Shown here piece by piece: positions 10,617-23,500 of a stretch of DNA of 64,000 nt. The notes beneath the pieces were generated by a model. The model was not told the origin of the DNA, searched no databases, and saw only the letters and a list, made by a program, of their open reading frames with translations. Each line of letters starts with the position of its first letter. Within the stretch, counting starts at the first letter, position 1. The position numbers were made by a program, and so were the translations under genes. Origin of the DNA: Curvularia sp. ZM96 (taxonomy: Eukaryota > Ascomycota > Dothideomycetes > Pleosporales > Pleosporaceae); assembly GCA_022457065.1 (NCBI GenBank), contig JAJGBQ010000001.1, positions 4,774,001-4,838,000 of the forward strand. Direction: 5' to 3'.

Positions 10617-13554
10617 TTATGGCTTTTGTTCAACGGCCGTGGGAGCATGAGTGACGCCATTGGTTGGGGCAGTGCGTGGACTGCTTCGCTCAGATTTTGC
10701 GGCACTGGGTTTCGCGTCATCGCCCTCATCATCATAGTTCTCATCCACATCCATGTGGCGAGCAGCAGGCTCGTGGTGCTCAGGACGCTCTGCTTTTGAT
10801 GTTTCAGACATGCGGGACACTGGTCGCGCAGTGGCCATGGGAGGCAGCGAGGGTGGGTGGTGAGCTGCCTCGGATGGGTGGTAGCCATCATTGAATCGCC
10901 TAGGATCAGGTCCATCCTGTGGACTCTGACGCGGCACCTGAGGCGAAGACATTCGGTGAGGTGGGGTAGGGCGGCGGCTATGAGGCTCCTCAATCTTTTG
11001 ACGCTTCTCATCATTGGTAGGAGCCTTTGCGCTAACGTGATCATTTTCTTCCCACTCACGGTGCCTCTTTGGTGGTGCTGTTGGAGCGCGCTCATCACGA
11101 TCGCGAGCCGCTTGCTCAGCAGCAACTTGAGCCGACGCTGGCGGAGGAGCCCCGCTGGCAATGCCACCGCCAGTTGAAGGGTCGGCATGGTGCTGGTAAG
11201 GGCCCTGATATCCATTACGTGGGGACGCTGTTCGGTTCTCCACAATGGGGCGCACTTCAGGCGCAGGGCTGCTGGGGCGGACACCATATGGAGGGACAGC
11301 ACTCTGTGCCGAGCCTTGGCTTGGCGGGCCACCAAGACCAGTTGGTGGTGGGGGAGGTGGGGGAGGTACACTGCCAGCATGCGGACCGTAGTTGGGGTTG
11401 GAGATACGGTTAGGCTGGGGTGGCTGCTGTTGCTGCTGCTGGTGCACAGGTGGTTGTGGCTGCGCATGAGTTGCCTGAGGCGTGAGCTGCGGGGGCTGAG
11501 GATGGTAAGGACTAGGAGCCACATGATGCGTCTTTGGAGATGGAGACATGCCGCGACGCATGGGTCCCGGAGCAGGAGGTGGAGGTCCGGCAGGACCTTG
11601 AGGACCGGGTCCGCTGGTGGGAGGACGCGGAGGCTCTGCGTAGGATCTAGGTGCTTCCTGGCGGGGGCTAGCTGGCCTTTGAGGAGCATGTTGAGTGGGA
11701 GGACGAATGCCCTCGCGCTGCTCGTATGGGTTCAGCTGCTGAGGTGGTAGACCCGGGTCGCGGATCTGAGCAAGAGGACGATCCCAGCCAGCGGCCAAAG
11801 CTGGAGGAGCAGGCCCTTGAGGGGGCTGCTGAGGCTGAGGAGCACCCCACTGTGGAGCAGCTGGGCCATGAACAGATGCAGGCTGATAGGCCTGGGGATG
11901 TACATCCTGAGGTATGGGAGCATTGCCTTGGTTGGGTGCCCCAGCAGATGTCTGCCCATTCTGCAGAAGTTGAAGGCGAGCCTTGATGTGTACGTTGGAG
12001 GGATCGAGATCGGCTGCGCGCTGGTAGGCGTCGAGGGCATCGGCGGTCTGGTTGTTGCAAGACTCATACTGTGACGTTGTTAGCGACGCGTTCCGAACAT
12101 CTGAGTAACGGTTTTCTTACCAATGTTCCCAGATCGTACCAAACCTCTGAAATGTTGGGATTCAGGCGAATGGCACGAGAGTAGGCATCGAGCGCATCGC
12201 GATACTGATTGATCTGGTAGTACAGCACACCAATGCTGCACCAGAAGGTTGGGTTTCTGCCATCGCGGTACACGGCTTGTTGGTAAGCCTCGTACGCCTT
12301 GGGGTACTTTTGCTGGGACATATAGCAGCGACCGAGCAAGTACCAACTCTGTGCATCAGTTTGGTCTAAAACAATCAATTAGCGACGTGCGCGGCATCCC
12401 AGTTGATCACAAGACTCACCGGAAGCAACAGACTTCTCAAGATATTCAATAGCTTGCTCCTGGCTTGCATAGTTGGTGCTCTGCTGATGATGCAGCCATC
12501 CCAATTGTTGAAGGACCTTTGCGTGGTTGGGGTCACGCTCAAGGACCCGGCGGTAAGCGCCCTTTGCGGCTTCGAACTAGCTCAGATGTTAGCCATGGAG
12601 CGTGTTTTGTGTGTGGGTGATACGAACCTCCTTCTGTTGTTCGTAAACATGCCCAATCTGGAACCAGATGTCCTCCTCTGTCAGCGGGCGAGGGGGGTTG
12701 GTAACAATGTATTTGAAGCACTAGCAGACTGTTAGAAACTGTTTGCCAGTATGAGCTGCTACGAAACTTACGTCCAAACTCTGGTTGAACTTCTGCTGTT
12801 GCTTGTAAATTATGCCGAGACGGAAGTAGATCTCGTTTGCCTTTTCGAAAGTAGGCTCCATGCGCATGACTTGCGAAAAGGCCTCTTCGGCATGCTCCAA
12901 GGAGCCATAGCGGTCATACAGGATTCCTATGCCGTACCACAGCTTGGGTTCCTAGAACATGTCAGTCGCCTGAGTTGTCGACAAGTCAATGGAAACATAC
13001 CTTGGGATCAGAAAGGTGGTACAAAGCCTGCTGGTAAGCCGAGTAGGCTTGCTGCAAGTCATCCATCATCAGGTAGCAGTGGCCTAGTAGAGTTAGCATT
13101 CGGGTGTTAGGAAGCTGTCCAATGGTGTCTTACCGAGGCTGCCCCAGACGTCGCCGTTGGTTGGGTCGACCTTGAGGATGGTGCGCAGGTATTCAACCGC
13201 AGCTGGGAAAGCATCCTTGGTGCGCAGGATGCAGGCAATGCCTTGCATGGCTGGTACAGACCACTGATTGAACTTCAAGGCCTGTTCGTAGCATTGCATG
13301 GCGCCGTCGTAATCCTGCATTTGCTCGGACAGAGAGCCTGCGACGTGTCAATTCCATGGCAGCTCATGCGCGACGAAACACGACTTACCCATCTGTGTCC
13401 AGACGGCCTCTGTGAGTTGGCCCAGGTACTGGGAGGGGGTCTTTGGCTGGTTCGCATGGGGTGGGTGTCCATTCACCTGCGCGTGCGCAGGATGCTGGCC
13501 TACATGGTGTGCGGGTATGCCCGTGGTGGGCGAAGGCTGCTGGTGCTGGGCCAT
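10617..13554 (-). CDS. cyc8: Cyc8/Ssn6 TPR transcriptional co-repressor
   Basis: Nuclear co-repressor that, with Tup1/RcoA, is recruited by DNA-binding factors, for example in glucose repression. Eight exons on the minus strand: 13554-13389, 13337-13134, 13083-13001, 12951-12772, 12720-12628, 12576-12420, 12365-12121, 12068-10617, totalling 859 aa with frame closed at every junction. Introns are 49-54 bp. Around ten TPR repeats occupy residues about 35-400 (EAVWTQMG, GSLGHCYLMMDDLQQAYSAY, WYGIGILYDRYGSLEHAEEAF, SWYLLGRCYMSQQKYPKAYE, WCSIGVLYYQINQYRDALDAY, EVWYDLGTLYESCNNQTADA), essentially identical in character to Ssn6. The C-terminal half is disordered, Pro/Gln-rich with a Gln run, then acidic with Ser-Pro sites. 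The start is ATG 13554; the same frame has a TAG 24 bases upstream. Identification is firm. Confidence 0.96.
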
Positions 13555-16500
13555 GACGGCTTCCTGCGACAGATGTGCCTATGATGCGACGAGTGCGCTA
13601 ACTTGGCCGCGACGGTGGCAGGGCGGTTGATAGTGAGCAAGTCGAGAGCAGAGTCACGATGGAAGGCGCCAGGTTGCCTGTCGGCGTTGGTTAGCAGATG
13701 GGAGATGATGGCATTGATGGAAGGTGCTCACTGGTGGGTGTGTTGAGGCGCGCGTCTTGCAAAGCGTGCCGGCGGGAGCGAGTCGAGGCGTGGAGAGGCT
13801 GGCGCGGAGAACGACAGCAGCGCGCCAGAGGAACACGGATGCAGGTGGAGCGCGACGTGGAGCAGGCTCGTGTGGTGGATGCACCGTGTGTGTAGTGATG
13901 GCGCGGTGTGGGCTTCGAGGGCGAAGGAGAGACAAGAGGCTGGCTTGGATGCAGCCTTGTGGAGGAGAAGCAAGTGAGGAAGCAGACGAGCGAAGAAGGA
14001 AGGGGCAGGGCGGTCCAACGCTCTTTCTGTGTGGGTTAGGGTTACGAGAGGTGTGGGCTACAATGTGCGGGACCAGATAATCCTGGAAGGCGCACTAGCG
14101 CAAGCCACTACGGGGGGTCCGCTCTTTTTCTGAGCGACCCGTTGCCAGCAAATTGCGTGCCCAGCATCATCACCACCGCTGCCTATGCGCCCACGCTCCC
14201 TCGCGCCCTCGCTCCCGGTTCCTGCTGCGCCTGCCAGACGGCCGCTTGGGGGCCGCGAGCCACGGCCGCGACACCCAGCGCCGCCCATATCCTCAGCGCC
14301 GCCCTCGCTGCCGCCCTGCCATCGCCTGCTCGCCTGCTGCCCTCGCGCCCTGTCAGGAAACGAGACCGTGGGCGATCTGGTAGCGTTCGTGCCAGGTTCA
14401 GTCGGCTCCGCTGCTCGGTTCAGATGGATACGCTATGAGCATGGCGCTATATGCGCCTCATCTACATCGAGAACAGATCAATCTTATTCGGCCGGTGGCC
14501 CAGCAGGCTACACACTATCCGCACGAGGCGCCACTGGGCGCTGTCATGATTCGGGCTCGTGCCTGATGTCTAGCAGCTTGGATCGCATTGCAGCAGCACT
14601 GTTGCACCACTCTTCCAAACGTCCCCGGCACGCCTAGACTGCAGGGCTTGGTACACGCACTGCCGTCATGTCCCGGGCAAAACTCCCTTGGACCACAGTC
14701 TCCACGTCTCGCACGCACACATCTGCGTCAGGCCTTGATCGACTCGTCACGCGCCGTCGGCGTTGCTGAGAGGCGTCGCAACACCGCCATCATCGACTTG
14801 CTTGCTGCGAGTTGCAACTACACCACCCACACGCCATGGCAACACCGGTCGACTCCTCCTTTGCCAGAGAACAAAGGGGAAGCGAGCGCGCAACGTCTTG
14901 TCGCGTCTGCCACCAGAATGCAGCCGTGCCAGCAACCGCCACGGCGACGAGGCGGGAACACTGCTTTCTGTGCGCTGGACCTAGAGTACACAGTGCGACA
15001 GTGCTGACAGTTGTCGTCAAAAGGCTGGGCTCAGGGTACCAGCACTGGGCAAGCTCCCTGGCACGCACCGACTACGGTCGCACGGTGGCGCACGAGGAGC
15101 AGGGTGTCATGATTAACGACCAGCGACGGATCAGCGCCGCCAAAGCGGCAGACACACCTCCACATCTGAAGCTTCCGGTCGTCTGCTTAGCGCCGCCTGG
15201 CATGCTCCGCTGACGCAAATTGTCCTCCGCTCCCGCGTCCTCGGCAGAAAGCTCGTGTCACCCAATGCATCCCTGCCGCGGACTGCAATCTGACAAGAGC
15301 CGATCATTTGCTGCCGACCTGAGCTTGCAGCCGGGATCTCGCGTCGCCGCCTCAGCCTGCGGGACCAGGCGTCTGGTGTCTGCTGCCGCGCACTCGAGCA
15401 ATGACGCCGCCGGCCATGCTTGGCGACCTGCAGTCCACCACCCCCGCCGTCCTGTCCACAGCGGCGGGCACCTGTCTGACGACGCATCTGGCATTCCCAC
15501 TGTTGTCGCTGGGGTGGCACGGAGGAGCGTCACCAGAAAGGACATCGGCCCGCAAAAAACGCCACTCAGCGCGTCTGGGCTTGCAGAACCGCAGCCACGT
15601 GAAACTTACCTAAGCTGTGTGGGCCCAGGCAGAGGGGACCACGCCGTGCCGGCTAGCGAGTTAGCGAGCCGCCCCCCCATTCCTTGGGCCACGAATGTGG
15701 AAGGTCCAGTAACTTCGGTGCCCTTCCGACCGCAGACTTTGGCTCTGAAACAATCTTGACTTGTCCAGGGTGCTCGCGCTGCATCCACAAATGGTCTTTG
15801 CCTGACGCGTCCTGTGGTCCCTGGATGCCGCAAATCCAAGCAGCAACTGTAAGGCGCACACGAAACGCGCCTGGAGCTTGTTTCACGCCCAAGCTTCTCC
15901 CCACTCCACGACGCCTTGTACATACTAGGCCATGCTCACGACGCTTCAAACGGCCAGGACAATCAATGCACAATTTTTTTTACTGCTTCGCCACGCCTCT
16001 ATACTCTTCATGGCTCGCAAAAATGGTTCGCGAGTACATGCTCATGCACACAGATGATGGGATTCCCAACAGAGTGGCATAACAAAGTTTGGTTGCGCTC
16101 CGCACGTACTATCTGCCTCCAGTATCCTTCTGCGAACCCTATTCAAAATTGCTGCCATGTACGTTGTGACGCTCATGCCACCTTGCATCCACGTAGAGCG
16201 GAAATCCACAAATCCACATACCCTCACGACACAGATCAACGCCAATCTTATGTCATCTCCCCTACGGACTAGCTTGATATAGTAAAAATGGTTTGTACTA
16301 ACAGCAAAACCTCACCAATAGAGTATCCTGGACACCAGAGTTTGACATGACATAAGTATGAAACCTGGCTTGCTGTAGAAACCCACCATCAAGCTCAAAG
16401 GAGACTCCTTACTGCTGCTGCTGCTGCATCATGAACAACCACACGAGTCTAGCGTGCAGTCACAACGAAAATATCGATCTAAGGCTCTACAGGACTCTGA

Positions 16501-19500
16501 TCACGACTATAGTCGACATGCGCGATGCACCCAACTGTTCCCATGCTAGAGTGGCTTCCGAGGCTTTGAAGTTGTTGGCTTGTATACCAATGCTATGGTA
16601 TGCATTCTGACATAGCGGCTTGTAAGAAGGTCAGCACGTCCATCACATAAAAGGCCCCCGATTTTGCCATTCTACTGGAATACATGCATTCCATTCTATG
16701 CAAAGCGGATGCGATTGTTTCCTTTTCGATGTACCAAACTGGCAATCGGCGAGTAGGGACCCATTTCTTGACGATGGGGTTGAGATCTGCACCGCACTGG
16801 CCTGCGCTCACCACGGCCCTAGAAGCGGCTTTGAAAGGTGGAGGGAAAGGGGTGTTCCATATGTTGCCGCTGAGGCGGAAAAGGAGTATTGGCTAAATGG
16901 GCAAACCTGGCTGTTACTTGCTCACGAGCATGCAACCGCGCCATCGTCGTCGTATCGCAACAACCCGGATGTATTGATGTACGCTTTTCGTGCTAGTGGC
17001 TTGTTGTGCGGGTATGCTTGCTTCTGGGGTAGATCTGGTGAGCTAGCACAACAAGCAGCAGAAGCAATATGGTACCAGGCTCTTCAGGCAGCCACGGCGC
17101 TGGCGAGGGATTCGCCTGTGTCAAAAGCATGGCGCCATCATGAACGCAGCAAAATCTCCGCGCCTGTTGGGGCGCTGCCAAGACGAGGCTCCCTCCTTGT
17201 ACCAGGCCCACGCATGTATTCCCCTATCGAGGACACAGCAAAATAAATTGTATAGCTGGGGCGCTATTGCAAGGAGCCAGTGGTGAAGGTATTGGAGGAT
17301 TATGCTCACCGTGATGGCGCGGTACGAGAGAGTCAACCCAGTTCTTAGCTACCCACCCGCACCCATCGTGTGGGACGCCCAACCATCGTACGGCGCTTGG
17401 CTGCTTGTACATACTAGCCATTCGTCACGGCAAGCTGCGCCCCCAATCTAGGCTATACGATGTCAGCAGTGCGGGAGCAACAGTCTTACAATGCAGATCC
17501 AAATACATCAACAACGGTTCCGCCTCGCAACCCCAAGATCTGGAAACTCTGTTACTCGTTGTTGCTTACATACATACTTTGTGGCATCCCCCCTTCTGCT
17601 CCGCAATACTTTCCGGGAGAGAATGCAGGCGGCTAATGCGGGCGATCGACAGACCCCGCGTGGGTAAGACATGCAAGTGGTTGTAATGCGCCGTTGTCTG
17701 ACAGGTAGCGCATGACGACGCGATACAGAGGGACACACTCGTTTGTCTTATTTGATCCATAATTTGCTGCACTCAGCGCTGGCGAAACAAGGGACAAGCA
17801 TTTCAACTGCCCACTTATCGCCCCACTTTGAGTCGTCGATTGTCGAAGCAACCGAGCAGCATGCCCGAACCTTACCCTACAGCAGGTTGCCTGCAGCTGG
17901 AAGGAACAGGAAACCGCATAATGCAGTTTACGCCTCCGCTTGTTCACTTCGCAGACGATGCCACGGTCGAGAACAACCCCACCGTCACCGGCACCGTCTC
18001 CGAAGTACTCCTGAATTCTGTGCAATGCAGTTGTGCTGTGAAACCGCTGGCTTAGGGGCACGGGGAGGGCCGGCAAGATCTCGGGGCAACCCTGCGGCCA
18101 GAGGTGGGACCACATCCTCCTCCTTGTGGCATTGCCCGGGCCCGGGGTTCGAAATGGGTTGCATTAGCAACCATGCAGGTTGGTTGCACTAAGAAAAGCA
18201 AAACCCCTCTCCCCCAAGCGCCCAGCCTCGGCGGTGGCTGATCCGGCACTTTCGCTACGGCCTTGTTGTTGCGTGGCACGCCTATAGCCGCTTGGTTCCC
18301 GATCTCATTGCAGAGAGGCTTTGGGACGACATCGTCATGATGCACTGCAACAGTTGTGGGGGATGTATCTGTCTAGCCAAGCTCGTGGCCACTGGTGTCA
18401 TGAAGGAATGCAGAAATGTTTGAAGAGATTTTCATTGTGCTTGTCAAACACAGCGGCAGAGATGCCGGGCCGTAGTTTTGCTGATGGTAGGACCCAGTGA
18501 TTCTCAAAAGCCGCCTACCCCACCAAGGCGCATTCTCAAAACCCAGCCACCACAATGTTCGATTCGATCACCGTGTATGAGTGTAAGATCGAAGCTTGTT
18601 TGTTTGCTTTTGTATGGCTTCCAAACTGTCAAGTTTCAACTCCACCACGGGACTAGCTATTTCTCCTCAAAAACAAAAACAAACACTTTGCACCTTGATC
18701 GCGTTACTAGCTCATAATGGCCACGCTAAGCTTTGCGATACACAAGGCTGTTACTACATACGAAGTAGTTTCTGTACAGGTAAGTACGGAAAAGTAGAAA
18801 GAATCCCGCCCACGGAACCTAATCAAACATCAGGGTTCACCAATAACCTCACGACTCGAGATATGCCGCGCTAGCTATCCGTACATGCCGCCCGATATTT
18901 CCACTAGTGAAAGCAAACCGTTGACATGACATGCCGTTAACTACTTTTTCCCTTCTCTCTTTAGTGCTGACACAGGCTGTGCTTGTTACCCGAAACCTTA
19001 AAGCTTCGCTCTTTTCCTCAACCCATACTTTCCAGGTTTTTCAGGACACGCTTTTTTCTTATCTGTTTGATCTTTTGGAAACTAAAACGAGTCATGCACG
19101 TGACTATTGCATCGATCCGTGCGTTCCAAGATATCCAACCCCCGGGGCCTAACCCCCCGTGACTCAGGGTTACGTTGGCTTCCAGCTCTTTTGCTTGAAC
19201 CAATGCTTCACCTCAATTCTCGTATCTACCGGTCATCGCATGCGCTATCTCTGTCTGGCCGGCCAGGGCTCCTCGAACAATCATGTTCGACATAGCTTCT
19301 ACAGAGAACATTCACAAGACTTCCAATTGTAGTAACGATGACAAAACAGGTGTAAAGAATACCCTTTTTTTTTCTTTGCCCCAGATCTTCCTGATCGATA
19401 TCTTCTCACGATGGGTCGCGTCGTCAATTGAGTGTCAAGCATCTTGTCGAGCATGTGCAGATCCTGAAACGCATGAAACGTAAGATACTTTGACATTGAT

Positions 19501-20319
19501 CACAATAACCGCATAAGTAAGCATTTAAGACAATTAAGATACCATATTGCTATATACAGGCTTCGCTAATTGGCTATCGCGGACCATGCACCGATCCTTG
19601 ATTTTGGATGAGAGGAGAGAGGCTTAGAAAAGAAGAAACAACAAGCCAAGAAGGAAAAAGTCATAGGCCTCCGGGGTATATCATGTTGCTTTGGGCTCGG
19701 TCCTTTCTGCTTTGTACCCACCTTTATCCACCGACCCCACCTCACCCTATCCACCCCCGAAGATGGAATTCCACGAATCCCACTTGAAAGAAAGAAAAAA
19801 CCAGAGATACGAGTCGCGTTTCTAGCCCGTTCGGAACTGTACACGGCAAGGAAGAAAGAAGAAAATACAAATACCCAGCTTTCATCCTTTGTTTGCATCG
19901 GACCGAGGACAAACTCGGACCGTTTTGTTGATGTGCTTATGTAGTCCACCCATCGCCGATCGGGAAGAAGCCCGGTGCACACGTTTGCTCCCATTCCCAG
20001 GTCCCATGTCTAGCGACGGTTACGACGATGACGGCCTTGTGTCGGTGGTGAGTTTTTGGTGCCTGGTGCCTGGTCGCCTTGTCCTGAATACCGCGGATTC
20101 AATCCAAGTCATTCCGGAAATATCCCCCCTTCAAGACTCCGGTCCCCGCGTGCATGCGCATGTGCTCTCCGTCCATCCCTTCCGTTCTATCCGTCCTCCG
20201 TCGCGGGGTCCCTGGTCTTGCTCCCAAATAACAAACTTCGGTCCCCGCAACTTTTCCATCCGACTATCACGTGAACAGACATTTCTTGTCGTTGCCATTG
20301 TCATTATTGTAATCTTCTC
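13555..20319. other. gene-poor region, first part (CYC8 upstream side)
   Basis: 6.8 kb with no recognisable gene. 13555-16000 is GC-rich and gives many open frames on both strands (for example 14185-14637, 15220-15759), all with Arg/Ser/Ala/Cys-biased composition and no domain. Part of this is presumably CYC8 promoter and leader. 16000-20300 is closer to balanced composition and again lacks any conserved coding pattern. A short telomere-repeat-like TTAGGGTTA lies at 14036-14044. No transposase, reverse transcriptase or terminal repeats were recognised. A degraded transposon or non-coding transcripts cannot be excluded. Confidence 0.45.
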
Positions 20320-20526
20320 TTACTTGCTGACCTTCTTCCACATACATCCTGTACACATTCCTTGACTTCTATTGTTGACTTTATGCTCTCTTTGCGTCTC
20401 TGGACATGGGTGTCCCAATCGTAGTTTCTCAGCCTCGTCGCAGATGCGCAGTATGGGTCCGTTGTTGGGCTGCGGTTGGGGAATCCAGTGGTTGCACACG
20501 TGTATTGTGTAGACGATGTAACACAT
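20320..20526 (-). CDS. small Cys-rich hypothetical protein (candidate)
   Basis: A 68-residue frame beginning MCYIVYTIHVCNHW at ATG 20526 and ending with a CTGC (CxxC) motif just before the stop. Cysteines at positions 2, 11, 29, 41, 58 and 61, with a His after the second Cys, give a pattern of M-C, C-x-H, C, C, C-x2-C. I associate this pattern with a family of small fungal hypothetical proteins that look zinc-binding. It is the only frame in the surrounding 11 kb with such a conserved-looking pattern. The frame extends upstream only through a TTG codon, so ATG 20526 is preferred. Function is unknown. The call rests on pattern memory, not a search. Confidence 0.5.
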   Translation of the reverse strand: MCYIVYTIHVCNHWIPQPQPNNGPILRICDEAEKLRLGHPCPETQREHKVNNRSQGMCTGCMWKKVSK

Positions 20527-23500
20527 GTTAGGATCGGTCGTTTGTTTTGCAGGCTTGGGTGTCTTGGTGTCCAGAAGCAAGATGAGGTTCAGCAAACGAT
20601 ATAGTAGGTAGGAACTATATTCGATGCCTTCTAGGAGAGCCTTTGAGCTTGATTATACAGCTACCCTCTGGCGTAAAGCAGAGTAGCGTTCTCTGAGGCA
20701 GTCTCTCCTTGCAATGGCACACGGTTGTGCAGTCGATGATAACCTATGGCGGCCGAATGGATCCTTCTGATGCGCTCCGACACACTGAGTCTCCTGTTCT
20801 TTCGTAACCAGTCTTTCAAGCCCCTCTCGACATTACTGAAGCGACACCCCAACACCAAGCGACAAGACGGAACCAGACGAGCAAGTAACCCCGAAGCACA
20901 GTTGAATGGAAGGAGCTCGATTGGAAGGCTGTTCAATTTGGCGAACCTCCCCAGTTATGTATGTCCTCGTCACGAGGTCTCCAAGAACGCCACAGCCCAG
21001 TGACGGTAATGACGTTAACGAGGCGATACGATAAAAAAGTAACTTTCCTACCCCGGAAAGCTGTTAGGGATCAATGGCGAGACAAGAAAAAGCAGAGCAA
21101 AAGAGGCTCAAGAAAAGGCTGGGGGCGAAAAAGAGAAGAAGACGGTGAAGAGAAGAGCAGCATCGGTAGTAGTGGAGCAGGAGGACGTAAGAAGTACATA
21201 AGTTGGCTTGCTTTTCCATCCCTCCCCCACCCGTGACAAGAAGATTCGACAGCCATCATCATGGTGACTAGTCGTTGCAATGAGTCGGGCAATAGAGGAA
21301 AGGTAAAAGAAAAAAGCAAAGCCACTTGGAACGCAGGTGCTGGACGCACGGTCCCGCTTCGTAACCTCCAACTTGCATTTTCTGCTCACACCCTTACAAC
21401 ATATGTGACAGCCGCACCAAGCTATCCCTTCTTTTTTTTTACAAACTCGGCCTACGAGAGGCGAGATTGCTGCTAATGACGAAACGATAAGAACATGGAA
21501 GGGAGATTCACTATCAACAGTATGCGTAGGAAATTATTTTTTATTTTGTTTTTCTCTGAGAAACGTGGGCGTGACCAAGGACCCGTCACGTTGGTTCGGG
21601 GGACATGACTGGGCGCAGGTGGTGTGGTAGGGGGCGTATTTGCTTCCGAATTGTGGCTTGGTATTGGTGTTGACGAACTTTTCTTTTTCCAGCTTCGGTC
21701 GCGCATGCCAAGGTCACGCATATATCGATACTTTGTTGTTTGCGGTGCTAGCATGACGTGCGACTCGTTGCGAGCGGCATGTTTGACTTTGGCCAAGATG
21801 TGCGAGATAAAAGGGGGAGCAAAGAGCGTGTCGCGTCAGTAGCCATGGTTCGCGCTAGTCCTGCGCGAAGGCAATGCATGGTGATCCTCTTGCGACTTTC
21901 ATGAACTTCGCTCACCACTTCTCTACCGTCACTGTAATCGACTGGCTGTCTCTCTTACCCACTCACACCCCCGGCTTGAACCTCGTGATCCGATTGTGAT
22001 ATGGGCGGCTGGATTCGCAATCGCAATTCAATATTCAGCTCTCTAGTTTCCGGAAAAAGGCGCGCCCTGTCACACACGGCTGGACCTTGGCAGCGGGTCT
22101 CACCCGTGTCTTCCAGAAGATACTACGCAGGGAAGCATTGCATCGATGTCTGAGCTAGCGAATAGACCGAACTTCTCGCTCGACGCTTCAACGAACTATT
22201 TATTCGACTGAAGCTATAATAGTGTTGAGGCTCGAAGTACGTATACGCCAATATAGTCCAACAAGGGTTCAACAGCACGATTATGTCACTTTTCTATATG
22301 TGAGGCTGATATATGCTCCTATCCTTCAGTCTCAAACCTCCTTGGACATCTGCGCAATTGCCGCAGCGCAAGCCCAGCGTCGACACGGTAAAGAGAATCT
22401 TATCCGTCGAGGGTCCAATGATATTGACTCGCATCCTAAAGTGAAAGTGTAACCGTTTTCGTCCCAAGAATGAAACTGTGTCTGTTGCTTGGTCCGTCAT
22501 ATCGTTTCCCTTTTGTCTGTCACACATGCTGGACCATTGCGAAATCGTCAGACCATCCGCTTGATAGCACGAATCCAATCTGCTGTTCGTGCCTGACTGT
22601 GACGGCACGCGTCATCAATCCTAAGACATGGAAGCGGAGGACTATCTCGCCCACAGACCCGCTCATGCGATGACAAGCCCACTCCCAGTAGTACCGAACG
22701 ATCTCCGTATTTCGGAACTTGAATATCTACGTGCCTACGCATATGTCCAGATGCACCCGTATGAGGATCAACAAAGGTAAGTTTTGCATGACTTCGCCGA
22801 CTGTGCGAGGCTCGCCGAACAAGTATCACACGTGTACTAGTCGTCATACCTCGCCGAGCACCTATCGCCGTATGTACATAGTATCCTGCAAAGAGGCCAG
22901 GGGTTTACTTTATTCCCGAGGTGAAAAACAAGGTCGTTGCGCAGGGCAAAGCAGGGCAGCCCTGCCAGTAGGAGAACCTTTGTGTCGGCCAAGGGGACGT
23001 CTTGGATAGTCCAAGAGATCGCAAGGCTGTCCTTGTCCATAATAGTCTGCAGTGGTCATCGATCCTCTTATCATTGGCAGCGATCCAATACTATATTTGT
23101 TTCAAAGGATGTACTCCGTAAAAACTCTCCGAAGTACTCGGTCGACACGGGCCATCTATGCTCTATCATCACTGCAACTGAACGTTGCGCTGCACCTATG
23201 CAATGCAAGTCTCTCGTCTGAACCATGCTAAGGCAGATATAAAACACTAAATAAATTTTATACTTTAATATCGCCTTGGCGATCACATCACGACCTGACT
23301 CAAGAACTCACAGTCTTAAAACCCAGTCGGTTTATGCCGGCGAGCTGTCTCGTCGAATTTGCAAACTACCATGTAGGAACGGAGTCATAAATGGAACTCT
23401 GCTCACCTTCCTGTTGACGATGAATCGTGATTTTTTTTTTTGCGGCTGGCTGAGCTTGCTCGAATCTCAGCCAACTGCTTACTCAAAAATACTTCCTGAC

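Noticed and set aside
11187..11750. Long plus-strand frame antisense to CYC8
   Set aside because: It mirrors the Pro/Gln-rich coding strand of the last CYC8 exon, where compositional bias leaves the opposite frame open.
15220..15759. 179-codon frame in the GC-rich gene-poor region
   Set aside because: Arg/Ser/Ala/Pro-biased translation, overlapping frames on both strands and no domain; consistent with GC-rich non-coding DNA.
18135..18175. tRNA-like B box (GGGGTTCGAAAT)
   Set aside because: The flanking bases do not form a T-arm stem, and no acceptor stem or A box lies at the right distance.
19889..20365. 158-codon plus-strand frame ending in a hydrophobic helix
   Set aside because: It overlaps the better-patterned Cys-rich minus-strand candidate. 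The start MSSDGYDDD and the terminal helix could not be joined into a credible spliced gene.
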